64,000 nucleotides of DNA, taken from contig NZ_JAEKJA010000009.1 in the NCBI RefSeq assembly GCF_016411865.1, forward strand, positions 114,878 to 178,877, given 5' to 3'. Source of the stretch: Acuticoccus mangrovi (lineage in GTDB: Bacteria > Pseudomonadota > Alphaproteobacteria > Rhizobiales > Amorphaceae). Both the position numbers and the translations under genes were made by a program. Each line of letters begins with the position of its first letter. The stretch's first letter is position 1. Below the pieces are notes generated by a model. That model searched no databases and was not told where the DNA came from. It saw only the letters and a program-made list of their open reading frames with translations. Below are positions 27,846-36,456 of this stretch, in pieces.

Positions 27846-28633
27846 CGCACGACGACATCGAGGCGTCGAAGGCGCCGCTCATCGACCACCTCATCGAGCT
27901 GCGCTCGCGGCTGATCAAGTCGGTGATCGCCATCGCGATCGCCTTCGTGATCTGCTTCTACTTCGCGTCGGACATCTTCAACATCCTGATCGTCCCCTAC
28001 GAGCGCGCGGCGGGGAGCGTCCGGGACATCGAGTTCATCTACACGGCGCCGCAGGAATATTTCTTCACCCAGCTCAAGCTGGCGCTGTTCGGCGCGCTGT
28101 TCCTCGCGTTTCCGGTGGTGGCGAGCCAGCTCTACATGTTCGTGGCGCCCGGGCTCTATCGCAACGAGCGCGGGGCATTCCTGCCCTTCCTCGTCGCCAC
28201 GCCGATCCTCTTCCTGATGGGCGCCTGCCTCGTCTATTTCCTGGTGATGCCGCTCGCCATGGGTTTCTTCCTGTCCATGGAGCAGCAGGGCGGCGGCGGT
28301 CAGGCCTCGATCCAGCTCCTCGCCCGAACGTCGGAATATCTCGGCCTCATCATGGTGCTGATCTTCGCGTTCGGCATCGTGTTCCAGACGCCGGTCATCC
28401 TGACGCTGCTCGGCCGGGCGGGCCTGGTGACGGCGGCGCAGCTCCGCTCGAAGCGCAAGTATGCCATCGTGATCGCCTTCATTCTGGCGGCGGTGCTGAC
28501 CCCGCCGGACCCGATCAGCCAGATCGGGCTCGCGATCCCCACGCTTCTGCTCTACGAGGTCTCCATCCTGTCGGTGCGCTACATCGAGCGCCAGCGCGAG
28601 AAGCGCGAGCGCGAGGAGGCGGCGGAGGACTGA
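27842..28633 (+). CDS. tatC: Sec-independent translocase subunit TatC
   Basis: The receptor for twin-arginine signal peptides, with six transmembrane helices. The 263-residue protein has the conserved N-terminal PLIDHLIELRSRLIKS (signal-binding E in IELR), the first periplasmic loop with FIYTAPQEYFFTQLKLALFG (the conserved F-x-x-x-L-K-x-A), and FQTPVILTLLGRAGLVT. The cytoplasmic tail is charged. Start ATG overlaps the tatB stop. Confidence 0.96.
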   Translation: MTHDDIEASKAPLIDHLIELRSRLIKSVIAIAIAFVICFYFASDIFNILIVPYERAAGSVRDIEFIYTAPQEYFFTQLKLALFGALFLAFPVVASQLYMFVAPGLYRNERGAFLPFLVATPILFLMGACLVYFLVMPLAMGFFLSMEQQGGGGQASIQLLARTSEYLGLIMVLIFAFGIVFQTPVILTLLGRAGLVTAAQLRSKRKYAIVIAFILAAVLTPPDPISQIGLAIPTLLLYEVSILSVRYIERQREKREREEAAED

Positions 28634-28642
28634 ACCTCCGCC
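28621..28642 (+). terminator. Hairpin spanning the tatC stop codon
   Basis: Perfect 8-bp inverted repeat GGCGGAGG/CCTCCGCC with loop ACTGAA that includes the tatC TGA. A second GC-rich palindrome (CCCCCGCGCGGGGG) follows at about 28660. There is no T-tract. Together they may weaken or end transcription before serS. Confidence 0.4.
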
Positions 28643-28741
28643 ACGCCCCGCGTCGGAGCCCCCGCGCGGGGGTCCGGCCTCGTCAGCGCCGGCCGATCGG
28701 TCTAAAGACGCAGCGACGATCGACAGAGCCGAGCTTGAAAC

Positions 28742-30025
28742 ATGTTTGACATTCGCGCCGTTCGCGACGCGCCCGAAGCCTTCGACGAGGCGATGCGCAA
28801 GCGGAGCTTCGACCCCGCCGCCCAGCGCCTCATCGATCTCGACGACGCGCGCCGCGCCATCGTGACCCGCCTGCAGGAGGCGCAGACCCGCCGCAACGCG
28901 TCCTCGAAGGCCATCGGCAGGGCCAAGGCGGCGAAGAACGAGGCCGAGGCCGCCCGGCTGATCGAGGAGGTGGCGACCCTCAAGGCCGACATCCAGAAGG
29001 ACGAGGACGCCGAGCGCGAGGCCTCCGCCGCGCTCGAGGCGGCGCTCGCCTCGCTCCCCAACATCCCGCTCGACGACGTGCCGGAGGGCGAGGACGAGGC
29101 GGCCAACGTCGAATTGCGCCGGGTCGGCAAGCCGCCGGCGTTCGGCTTCCGCCCGAGGTGGCACGACGAGCTCGGCGAAGCGCTCGGCATGATGGACGTG
29201 GAGAAGGCCGGGCAGATCGCCGGGGCCCGCTTCACCATCCTCACCGGCAAGCTCGCCCGTCTCGAGCGCGCCCTCGGCCAGTTCATGGTGGACCTTCACA
29301 CCGGCGAGCACGGCTACACCGAGGTGAGCCCGCCGCTTCTGGTGCGCGACGCGGCGCTCTTCGGCACCGCCCAGCTGCCGAAATTCGCCGAGGACCAGTT
29401 CCGCACCACGGACGACCGCTGGCTGATCCCGACCGCCGAGGTGCCGCTCACCAACCTCGTCCGCGAGAGCATCCTCGAGGCCGAGGCGCTGCCGATGCGC
29501 GTCACGGCGCTCACCCCCTGCTTCCGCTCCGAGGCGGGGTCGGCCGGCCGCGACACGCGCGGCATGCTGCGCCAGCACCAGTTCACGAAATGCGAGCTGG
29601 TGTCGATCACCACGCCCGAGACCTCGCTCGACGAGCAGGAGCGCATGACGGGCTGTGCCGAGGCCGTGCTGAAGGCGCTGGGGCTCGCCTATCGCGTCAT
29701 CGTGCTGTCCACCGGCGACATGGGCTTCGGCGCCCGCCGCACCTACGACATCGAGGTGTGGCTGCCGGGGCAGGGGACCTATCGCGAGATCTCCTCGGTC
29801 TCGCTCTGCGGCGACTTCCAGGCCCGCCGCATGGGGGCGCGCTATCGTCCGGGCCCCGACGCGCCGCCGCAATATGTCCACACCCTCAACGGCTCCGGCG
29901 TCGCCGTCGGCCGGGCGCTGGTGGCGGTCATGGAGAACTACCAGGACGAGGATGGCGGCATTCGCGTGCCCGACGTCCTGGTGCCCTACGCGGGGTTCGA
30001 CCGCATCGAGCCCGACAAGGGGTGA
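28742..30025 (+). CDS. serS: Seryl-tRNA synthetase
   Basis: Charges tRNA-Ser and tRNA-Sec. The 427-residue class II synthetase opens [18 protein letters not shown], then the long antiparallel coiled-coil arm that grips the tRNA (about residues 30-105), motif 2 ([24 protein letters not shown]) and motif 3 ([18 protein letters not shown]). Length is normal. The stop overlaps the pcm GTG start. Confidence 0.97.
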   Translation: MFDIRAVRDAPEAFDEAMRKRSFDPAAQRLIDLDDARRAIVTRLQEAQTRRNASSKAIGRAKAAKNEAEAARLIEEVATLKADIQKDEDAEREASAALEAALASLPNIPLDDVPEGEDEAANVELRRVGKPPAFGFRPRWHDELGEALGMMDVEKAGQIAGARFTILTGKLARLERALGQFMVDLHTGEHGYTEVSPPLLVRDAALFGTAQLPKFAEDQFRTTDDRWLIPTAEVPLTNLVRESILEAEALPMRVTALTPCFRSEAGSAGRDTRGMLRQHQFTKCELVSITTPETSLDEQERMTGCAEAVLKALGLAYRVIVLSTGDMGFGARRTYDIEVWLPGQGTYREISSVSLCGDFQARRMGARYRPGPDAPPQYVHTLNGSGVAVGRALVAVMENYQDEDGGIRVPDVLVPYAGFDRIEPDKG

Positions 30026-30675
30026 GCGAGGAGGACGAGGAGGCGATCGCCCGGGCCGAGCTGGTGATGCATCTGCGTCGCCAGAACGTCGCGGGACGGG
30101 CGACGCTGGCGGCACTCGAACGGGTGCCGCGCTCGCTCTTTCTCGGCGCTCCCCACAAGCGCCTCGCCTATCGGGACCGGGCCGCGCCGATCGACTGCGG
30201 CCAGACCATCTCGCAGCCGACCATCGTCGCCATGATGACCGACGCGCTGGCGCTGCAGCCCCACATGCGGGTGCTCGAGATCGGCACGGGGTCGGGCTAT
30301 CAGACGGCGATCCTCGCCCTCTTGGCGGCCCACGTCTATTCGGTGGAGCGCTATCGCCTGCTCTCCGAGCTCGCCGCCGAGCGGCTCAAGGTGCTGCACG
30401 TCGACAACGTGTCCCTGCGGGTCGGCGACGGCCACTTCGGCTGGCCGGAGGAGGCGCCGTTCGACCGCATCCTGTTGACGGCGGCGGCCGCCGCGGTGCC
30501 GTCCGATCTCGTGGAGCAGCTCGCCGACGACGGCATTCTGGTGGCGCCGATCGGGCCTGCCGGTCACACGCAGGAGTTGCTGCGCTGTCGGCGGACGGCG
30601 GATGGGCTCGTGGGCGAAAAAATTGCCGATGTGCGCTTCGTCCCGATGGTCGCCGGCGTTGCCCGCTCGTTGTGA
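30022..30675 (+). CDS. pcm: Protein-L-isoaspartate O-methyltransferase
   Basis: Repairs isoaspartyl residues in aged proteins by methylation with SAM. The 217-residue protein has [27 protein letters not shown] (substrate-site block), motif [16 protein letters not shown] and [17 protein letters not shown]. The GTG at 30022 overlaps the serS stop as GTGA. In most rhizobia surE lies between serS and pcm; here it is absent and serS is directly coupled to pcm. Confidence 0.93.
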   Translation: MSEEDEEAIARAELVMHLRRQNVAGRATLAALERVPRSLFLGAPHKRLAYRDRAAPIDCGQTISQPTIVAMMTDALALQPHMRVLEIGTGSGYQTAILALLAAHVYSVERYRLLSELAAERLKVLHVDNVSLRVGDGHFGWPEEAPFDRILLTAAAAAVPSDLVEQLADDGILVAPIGPAGHTQELLRCRRTADGLVGEKIADVRFVPMVAGVARSL

Positions 30676-30677
30676 CT

Positions 30678-30689
30678 GTGTTGCAACAC
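30678..30689. promoter_or_regulatory. Perfect 12-bp palindrome GTGTTGCAACAC
   Basis: A fully symmetric GTGTTGCAACAC begins two bases after the pcm stop and lies about 135 bp before the NlpD-like gene, in a stretch that is clearly less G+C-rich than the surrounding genes. It could be an operator for the downstream gene. No T-tract follows, so it is not an intrinsic terminator. Confidence 0.35.
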
Positions 30690-30822
30690 TTCTTTGTCCG
30701 TCTGAAAATCACTCTGAATCCCAAGTATTTCTGGCGAATCTGCCGAAGCCTCTTAAAGTTTCGTCAACGACTGCGCCCGCCTTATGGGGCGCGAGAATGT
30801 AAGGCGCAGAGGGGTGCGAGTC

Positions 30823-32088
30823 ATGCGCGAGGGTCTGCCGGGCTGCGGACGGTGGCGACTTCCTAGGATCGTTGTGGTTGCGTCGCTGACGGGATTGGCG
30901 GCCGGGTGCTCATCCGGCGGGATGCGGATCGGTGGCCAACCCCTTTTCGCCGGCTCCACCGCTCAGCCGGCCAACGGCGCGATCGAGTCCACCGACCTCC
31001 AGCCGATCGCCGGGCAGACCCCTGCCGGCGGCGTGATCAGCACGCCGTCGAGCCTGCGCGATCGCGGCTGGAGCGTGGAGGGGGCGCCCATCGTCGAGGT
31101 GAGCTCCAGCGACACCGCCGCGACGCTGAGCCAGGGCTTCGGCGTGCCGGTCAGCGTGATCCTCGAAGCCAACAGCCTGACGAGCGCCGATCAGGTGCGC
31201 CCTGGCCAGCGCCTCGTCATTCCGACCTACGTCTACCGCGACACCCCTGCGGGCTACACCGATCCTACCACGAGCGAAGATCCGACGCAGAAGGGCGCCA
31301 CCCCGGCGGCGCCCACGGTGGTGGCCGCCGGCCCCGGGACCCCGCCGACGACGCTCAATCAGCAGGCCGCCAATCTGTCCACCGCGAGCCGCCACGTGGT
31401 TCAGCCGGGCGACACGCTCTATTCCATCGCGCGGATGTATCGCGTGCCGACGGAAGCGGTGGCCAAGCTCAACAATCTGCCGCCCGACGGCACCGTGAAG
31501 GTGGGCACCACCCTCGCCATTCCCGACGCGGCCAAGCTCGCCGGCAACACTCAGGTCGCCGCGCTGCCGCCCGAGCAGACGCCGAGCGGCGTGATGACCG
31601 ACGCCAACCCGCCGCTCGACGAGAAGAAGGCGGTCGAGAAGGCGGCGCCGCCCAACGTCGCGGCGACGACGCCGCCCGCCGGCGCCAACGGGGCCGCCTC
31701 GGACGGCGCGGACGGGTTCCGCTGGCCCGTGCGCGGCCGCATCATCGCCGGCTTCGGCCGCCAGTCCGACGGCGCCCGCAACGAGGGGATCAACCTCGCC
31801 GTGCCCGCCGGCACCCCGGTCCACGCCGCCGAGGCCGGCACCGTGATCTATGCCGGCAACGAGCTCGAAGGTTACGGCAACCTCATCCTGGTGCAGCACA
31901 AGGACGGATGGGTGTCGGCCTACGCCCACAACGAGTCGCTCAAGGTGTCGCGCGGCGACCAGGTGAAGCGCGGTCAGATGATCGCGAGCGTGGGCAAGTC
32001 CGGCTCGGTCGACCAGCCGCAGCTCCACTTCGAACTGCGCAAGAACTCCAAGCCGGTCGATCCGCTGCCGCACCTGTCCGGCGCCTGA
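30823..32088 (+). CDS. NlpD-like LysM/LytM lipoprotein (probable amidase activator)
   Basis: A 421-residue lipoprotein: signal peptide ending in LAAGC (lipidated Cys near residue 29), a first degenerate LysM repeat (about 83-130), a second clear one (about 190-235, HVVQPGDTLYSIARMYRVP), an Ala/Pro linker, and a C-terminal LytM/M23 domain (about 299-415). The M23 metal site is incomplete: the H-x-x-x-D ligands are replaced (RNEGINLAVP) while YAHN and LHFELR remain. This is the same pattern as E. coli NlpD, which activates amidases and does not cut peptidoglycan itself. The ATG at 30823 has GAGGGG upstream; the ATG at 30784 has none. Located at the end of the surE-pcm-nlpD type neighbourhood. 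Confidence 0.87.
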   Translation: MREGLPGCGRWRLPRIVVVASLTGLAAGCSSGGMRIGGQPLFAGSTAQPANGAIESTDLQPIAGQTPAGGVISTPSSLRDRGWSVEGAPIVEVSSSDTAATLSQGFGVPVSVILEANSLTSADQVRPGQRLVIPTYVYRDTPAGYTDPTTSEDPTQKGATPAAPTVVAAGPGTPPTTLNQQAANLSTASRHVVQPGDTLYSIARMYRVPTEAVAKLNNLPPDGTVKVGTTLAIPDAAKLAGNTQVAALPPEQTPSGVMTDANPPLDEKKAVEKAAPPNVAATTPPAGANGAASDGADGFRWPVRGRIIAGFGRQSDGARNEGINLAVPAGTPVHAAEAGTVIYAGNELEGYGNLILVQHKDGWVSAYAHNESLKVSRGDQVKRGQMIASVGKSGSVDQPQLHFELRKNSKPVDPLPHLSGA

Positions 32089-32109
32089 GGCGCCGGCGGC
32101 ACGGCCGGC

Positions 32110-32958
32110 TCAGCGGGCGGTGAGATGCGTTCCCGTCCGCCCCGCCAGCTCCTGAACGAACTGCCAGGCGACGCGGCCGGAGCGTGATCCCCGCGTCGTC
32201 GACCATTCGAGGGCCTCGCGGCGCAGCGCGTCGGGTTCGGTCGGAATGGCGAAGGCGTTCACATATCCCTCCACCATCGACAGATACTCGTCCTGCGAGC
32301 AGCGATGGAAGCCGAGCCACAGGCCGAAACGGTCCGAGAGCGACACCTTCTCCTCCACCGCGTCGCCCGGATTGATCGCCGTGCCGCGCTCGTTCTCCAC
32401 CATGTCGCGCGACAGAATGTGGCGGCGGTTCGATGTCGCGTAGAAGAGGACGTTCTCCGGCCGCCCTTCGACGCCGCCGTCGAGCACCGCCTTCAGCGAC
32501 TTGTAGGAGGTCTCGCCCGCATCGAACGAGAGGTCGTCGCACAGGATCAGGAAGCGATGCGAGGCGGGGCGCAGCAGCCCCATCAGCGCGGGCAGGCTCG
32601 CGATGTCCTCGCGGTGGATCTCGACGAGCTTCAGCCCCGGGATCGAAGCGTGCACGGCCTTCACGAGGGAGGACTTGCCCATACCGCGCGCCCCCCACAG
32701 GAGGGCGTTGTTGGCGGGAAGTCCCTTGGCGAAACGCTGCGTGTTGTCGATCAGGCGGTCGCGGTTGGCGTCGATGCCCTTCAGGAGGGTGAGGTCGACG
32801 CGGCTCACGACGGGAACGGGAGCGAGCACGCCCGTCTCCGCCTGCCACATGAAGGCGTCGGTGACGGTGAAGTCGGGCACGGGGCGCACGGGCGGGGCCC
32901 AGCGCTCCAGGATAGCGATCAATGCGTCGAGGCGCGCGACGAGCTCGTGGTCGGACAT
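32110..32958 (-). CDS. DUF815-family AAA-type ATPase
   Basis: A 282-residue P-loop ATPase: Walker A WGARGMGKSSLVK, Walker B-like FLILCDDLSF, and the DUF815 hallmark NVLFYATSNRRHILSRDM with EEKVSLSDRFGLWLGFH. The cellular role is not established. Family members are found across proteobacteria, often near folate or Sec genes. The start ATG at 32958 lies within folP, whose end it overlaps by 40 bp, suggesting coupling. It is convergent with the NlpD-like gene. Confidence 0.88.
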   Translation of the reverse strand: MSDHELVARLDALIAILERWAPPVRPVPDFTVTDAFMWQAETGVLAPVPVVSRVDLTLLKGIDANRDRLIDNTQRFAKGLPANNALLWGARGMGKSSLVKAVHASIPGLKLVEIHREDIASLPALMGLLRPASHRFLILCDDLSFDAGETSYKSLKAVLDGGVEGRPENVLFYATSNRRHILSRDMVENERGTAINPGDAVEEKVSLSDRFGLWLGFHRCSQDEYLSMVEGYVNAFAIPTEPDALRREALEWSTTRGSRSGRVAWQFVQELAGRTGTHLTAR

Positions 32959-33785
32959 GAAAGGGCCTTGTGGCAGTCGGTCGAATAGGACGGCGCTTCG
33001 CGGCGGATCGTGTCGATCAGCGCGCGATGGCGGGCAACCTCGTGGATGCGGATATAGTCGACGCGGCGGCTGAGGAGGGCGGCGGAGATCGCCAGCGTCA
33101 CGTCGCCGCGCTCGGCAGCCGGCCGGCTCGTGAAGAGCTTCAGGAACGACTTGCGCGAGTGGCCGATGAGGATCGGTCGGGCGAGAGCGGTGAAGGCGTC
33201 CGGATGGAGCGCCAGCCAGAGCGACTGGGCGGCCGTCTTGCCGAAGCCGAGGCCGGGGTCGAGGATCACCCGGTCGCGTGCGATGCCGGCGCGCTCCATC
33301 AGGTCGAGCCGGGCGGCGAAGAACTCCATCAGCGTGGTGAGGACGTCGGCCCCCTCGGGCAGGAGCACGGTGGGGTCCACCGGCACCTTGAGCGAGTGCA
33401 TCAGGACGAGCCGCCCGTCGCTGTCGGCGACGACGGCGCGCATCTCCGGGTCGGCGAAGCCGGTGACGTCGTTGATCCAGTCGACCCCCGCCGCGAGGGC
33501 CAGACGCGCCGTCGCCGCGTTGCGCGTGTCGACGCTGATCGCGACGCCGCGCTCGCGCGCCGCCGCGAGGATCGGCGACAGGCACGGGCCGAGGCGGGCC
33601 CATTCCTCTTCCGGATCGAGGGAGGTGGCGTTGGGGCGCGTCGATTCGGCGCCGATGTCGACCACGTCGGCGCCTTCCTCGATCATGGCGAGGGCATGCT
33701 TCACGGCCGTGCGATGGTCCACCCGATTCTCGGTTTCGGAGAAGGAATCCGGGGTGACGTTCAAAATGGCGACGAGTTTCGTCAT
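32919..33785 (-). CDS. folP: Dihydropteroate synthase
   Basis: Joins p-aminobenzoate to dihydropterin pyrophosphate in folate synthesis; the sulfonamide target. The 288-residue protein opens VAILNVTPDSFSETENRVD, then DIGAESTRPNA, ISVDTRNAATA, DWINDVTGF, DPGLGFGKTAAQSLWLA and LIGHSRKSFL, the full set of substrate loops. Its C-terminal 13 residues overlap the DUF815 gene in another frame. ATGA overlap with folK upstream... reading leftward folP precedes folK's stop: the folP ATG overlaps the folK TGA. folB is not present between them. Confidence 0.94.
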   Translation of the reverse strand: MTKLVAILNVTPDSFSETENRVDHRTAVKHALAMIEEGADVVDIGAESTRPNATSLDPEEEWARLGPCLSPILAAARERGVAISVDTRNAATARLALAAGVDWINDVTGFADPEMRAVVADSDGRLVLMHSLKVPVDPTVLLPEGADVLTTLMEFFAARLDLMERAGIARDRVILDPGLGFGKTAAQSLWLALHPDAFTALARPILIGHSRKSFLKLFTSRPAAERGDVTLAISAALLSRRVDYIRIHEVARHRALIDTIRREAPSYSTDCHKALSCPTTSSSRASTH

Positions 33786-34267
33786 GTGGACCTCGCGGCA
33801 AGGAGCTCGGCAACCGTGCGGCCGTCGATGGGGTGGCGCCAGTGCGGCGCGATCTCGGCCCACGGCGCCAGAACGAAGAGCCGGCTCGGGACGCCGGCAT
33901 GGGGAATCTCGATCCCGGGCGCCTGAATGACCCGGTCCCCATAGGCGAGAATGTCGATGTCGATATAGCGCGGCGCCCAGCGCGGCGCGGCGCGGCGCCC
34001 GAGATCGGCCTCGATCTGCTGCGTCGCCGCCAGGAGCACGGCGGGGGCGCACGTCGTGTCGATCGAGATCACCTGATTGAGATAGGGAATGTCCCAGTCG
34101 GGCGGGGCGCCTTCGGGCAGGAGCGCCGGGGTCTCGTGGCGGCTGGAGCGCTCGACGACGGCAATGTCCGGATGGGCGTCGAGACGGGCGATGGCGCCGT
34201 CGAGGAGCGCATCTCGATCCCCGAGATTGCTGCCAAGGGCGAGATAGGCGCGAGCGGGGCAGGGCAT
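33782..34267 (-). CDS. folK: 6-hydroxymethyl-dihydropterin pyrophosphokinase
   Basis: Adds pyrophosphate to hydroxymethyl-dihydropterin, the step before FolP. The 161-residue protein has YLALGSNLGDRDALL, the segment NQVISIDTTCAPAVLL, and the catalytic metal/ATP site RYIDIDILAYGD with H-A-G-V-P-S-R-L-F-V-L-A-P. The ATG at 34267 fits the family start; codons further upstream (to 34552) look untranslated. First gene of a leftward folK-folP-DUF815 transcript, divergent from yajC across 233 bp. Confidence 0.93.
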   Translation of the reverse strand: MPCPARAYLALGSNLGDRDALLDGAIARLDAHPDIAVVERSSRHETPALLPEGAPPDWDIPYLNQVISIDTTCAPAVLLAATQQIEADLGRRAAPRWAPRYIDIDILAYGDRVIQAPGIEIPHAGVPSRLFVLAPWAEIAPHWRHPIDGRTVAELLAARST

Positions 34268-34500
34268 CCGAGAGTGGGGTATCCTTCGCGAGGAACGGGG
34301 CGCGGGGCGGCCGCGGCATCGGGGTCGCGGGGCAGTGGGGCGCGTCCCGAATACCGGCACCGGCCGCCACGCTCGCCTTCTTGCCGCCTGTTCCGCTCCA
34401 TTGCAATCGCCGGAAGCGATCATATAGAAGGAGGGCCCGCGCGGCGCGGTGGGCAACCGCCTACCCGACGACACGCGCCAGCACAAAAAAAGGTTGCCCC

Positions 34501-34833
34501 ATGTTCGTGACTGAGGCCTACGCTCAGGCTCCCGGAGCAGGTGGCGGCGCAAGTTTCATCATCCAGCTCGCGCCCTTCCTGCTGATCTTCGTCATCATGT
34601 ACTTCCTCATCATCCGCCCGCAGCGGCAGCGGATGAAGTCCCACCAGGCGATGATCGCGGCGCTGAAGCGCAACGACACGATCGTCACCGCCGGCGGCAT
34701 GATCGGCAAGATCACGAAAGTGGTGGACGACGCCGAGGTCGAGGTGAAATTCGGCGAGAACCAGCCCGTGCGCATCGTGCGCTCCACCATCTCCGAGGTC
34801 CGGGCGAAGCCCGAGCCGGCAGCCAACGACTGA
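34501..34833 (+). CDS. yajC: Sec translocon accessory subunit YajC
   Basis: A 110-residue single-pass membrane protein that associates with SecDF. It has the hydrophobic segment FIIQLAPFLLIFVIMYFLIIRPQ, then the conserved basic stretch RPQRQRMKSHQ and the YajC core NDTIVTAGGMIGKITKVVDD. The TGA overlaps the secD ATG by one base (TGATG). The 5' leader contains an A7 run just before the site, at about 34485-34492. Confidence 0.94.
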   Translation: MFVTEAYAQAPGAGGGASFIIQLAPFLLIFVIMYFLIIRPQRQRMKSHQAMIAALKRNDTIVTAGGMIGKITKVVDDAEVEVKFGENQPVRIVRSTISEVRAKPEPAAND

Positions 34834-36452
34834 TGCTTCACTTCGCCCGCTGGCAGATCGTCGGCATCATCGGTGTCATTCTCCTCGGCGTTCTGGCGGT
34901 CGTGCCGAACCTCGTGCCGAAGAGCTGGCTCGACACCTGGCCGTCCTGGCTGCCGCATCAGCGGATCGTGCTCGGCCTCGACCTGCAGGGCGGCGCGTAT
35001 CTTCTCTACCAGGTCGACCGTGACGACTACATCGAGAAGCGCCTTCGCTCGATGACGGGCGAGGTGCGCAACGCGCTGCGCTCCGAGCCCCGCATCGGCT
35101 ACACCGGCCTCGGCGTGGTGGACGGCGGCGTGCAGGTGCGCATTCGCGACGCCAGCCAGCTCGAGGAGGCGCGTGACCGCCTGTCCGGCCTCACCAACCC
35201 GCTCGGCCAGTCGCTGTTCGGCTCGCCCGCGGTCGAGGAATTCGCCCTCACCGAAGGCTCGGACGGCCTGTTGCGCTTCACCTTCACCGAGGAGGGTCTC
35301 GCCCAGCGCATCCGCTCCATCGTCGATCAGTCGATCGAGGTGGTGCGGCGGCGTATCGACGAGCTCGGCACCACCGAGCCTTCGATCCAGCGCGAGGGAG
35401 AGAACCGCATCCTCGTCGAGGCGCCGGGCGGCAACCCGGAGCAGCTCAAGGGCCTCGTCGGCACCACGGCGCAGCTGACCTTCCACCTCGTCGACACCAA
35501 CGTCGACCCGCAGCAGGCGCTGCAGACCCGTCCGCCGGCCGGCTCCATGGTGCTGATGGGCTCGGAGGACGATCCCTACGATCCCGGCCGCGCCTATGTG
35601 GTGGAAGAGAGCCCGCTTCTCACCGGCGAGGATCTCGTCGACGCCCAGCCGGGCTTCCAGCAGCAGACCAACGAGCCGATCGTGACGTTCCGCCTGACGA
35701 CGTCGGGTGCGCGGCGCTTCGGCGAGATCACCTCGCAGAACGTCAATCGTCCGTTCGCCATCGTGCTCGACGACGAGGTGATCTCGGCGCCGGTGATCCG
35801 CGAGCCCATCACCGGCGGCTCGGGGCAGATCTCCGGCAGCTTCTCGGTGCAGAGCGCCAACGACCTCGCGATCCTGCTGCGCGCCGGCGCGCTGCCCGCG
35901 GCGCTCACGCTGGTGGAAGAGCGCACCGTCGGGCCCGGCCTCGGCGCCGACTCCGTCGCCGCCGGCGAAACGGCGTCGATCGTCGCGGCGGTGCTCGTCG
36001 CCGCATCGATGATCGCGGTCTATGGTCTCTTCGGCTTCTTCGCCAACGTGGCTCTCGTCACCAACGTGGTGCTGATCCTGGGGCTTCTGTCGCTTCTCGG
36101 GGCGACGCTGACGCTGCCGGGTATCGCCGGCATCGTGCTGACGATGGGCATGGCGGTGGACGCCAACGTGCTCATCTACGAGCGCATCCGCGAGGAGGGC
36201 AGGGCGGGCCGCTCGCCAATCCTCGCCATCGACGCGGGCTTCTCCCGGGCCTTCGCCACCATCCTCGACGCCAACGTGACCACCCTCATCGCGGCCGTGA
36301 TCCTGTTCCAGCTCGGCTCCGGCCCGGTGCGCGGCTTCGCCGTGACGCTGGCGATCGGCATCCTTACGACGGTGTTCACCGCCTTCCTGTTCACGCGGAT
36401 GATGGTGGCGTTGTGGGTACGCCGCCGCCGTCCCTCCGCCATTCCGATCTGA
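34833..36452 (+). CDS. secD: Protein translocase subunit SecD
   Basis: With SecF, uses the proton gradient to pull secreted proteins across the membrane. The 539-residue protein has one N-terminal helix, a periplasmic head starting LGLDLQGGAYLLYQVD, and five more helices with the RND-type segment GIVLTMGMAVDANVLIYERIREE, which holds the conserved aspartate used in proton transfer. The C-terminus is basic. The gap to secF is four bases. Confidence 0.96.
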   Translation: MLHFARWQIVGIIGVILLGVLAVVPNLVPKSWLDTWPSWLPHQRIVLGLDLQGGAYLLYQVDRDDYIEKRLRSMTGEVRNALRSEPRIGYTGLGVVDGGVQVRIRDASQLEEARDRLSGLTNPLGQSLFGSPAVEEFALTEGSDGLLRFTFTEEGLAQRIRSIVDQSIEVVRRRIDELGTTEPSIQREGENRILVEAPGGNPEQLKGLVGTTAQLTFHLVDTNVDPQQALQTRPPAGSMVLMGSEDDPYDPGRAYVVEESPLLTGEDLVDAQPGFQQQTNEPIVTFRLTTSGARRFGEITSQNVNRPFAIVLDDEVISAPVIREPITGGSGQISGSFSVQSANDLAILLRAGALPAALTLVEERTVGPGLGADSVAAGETASIVAAVLVAASMIAVYGLFGFFANVALVTNVVLILGLLSLLGATLTLPGIAGIVLTMGMAVDANVLIYERIREEGRAGRSPILAIDAGFSRAFATILDANVTTLIAAVILFQLGSGPVRGFAVTLAIGILTTVFTAFLFTRMMVALWVRRRRPSAIPI

Positions 36453-36456
36453 CGCC

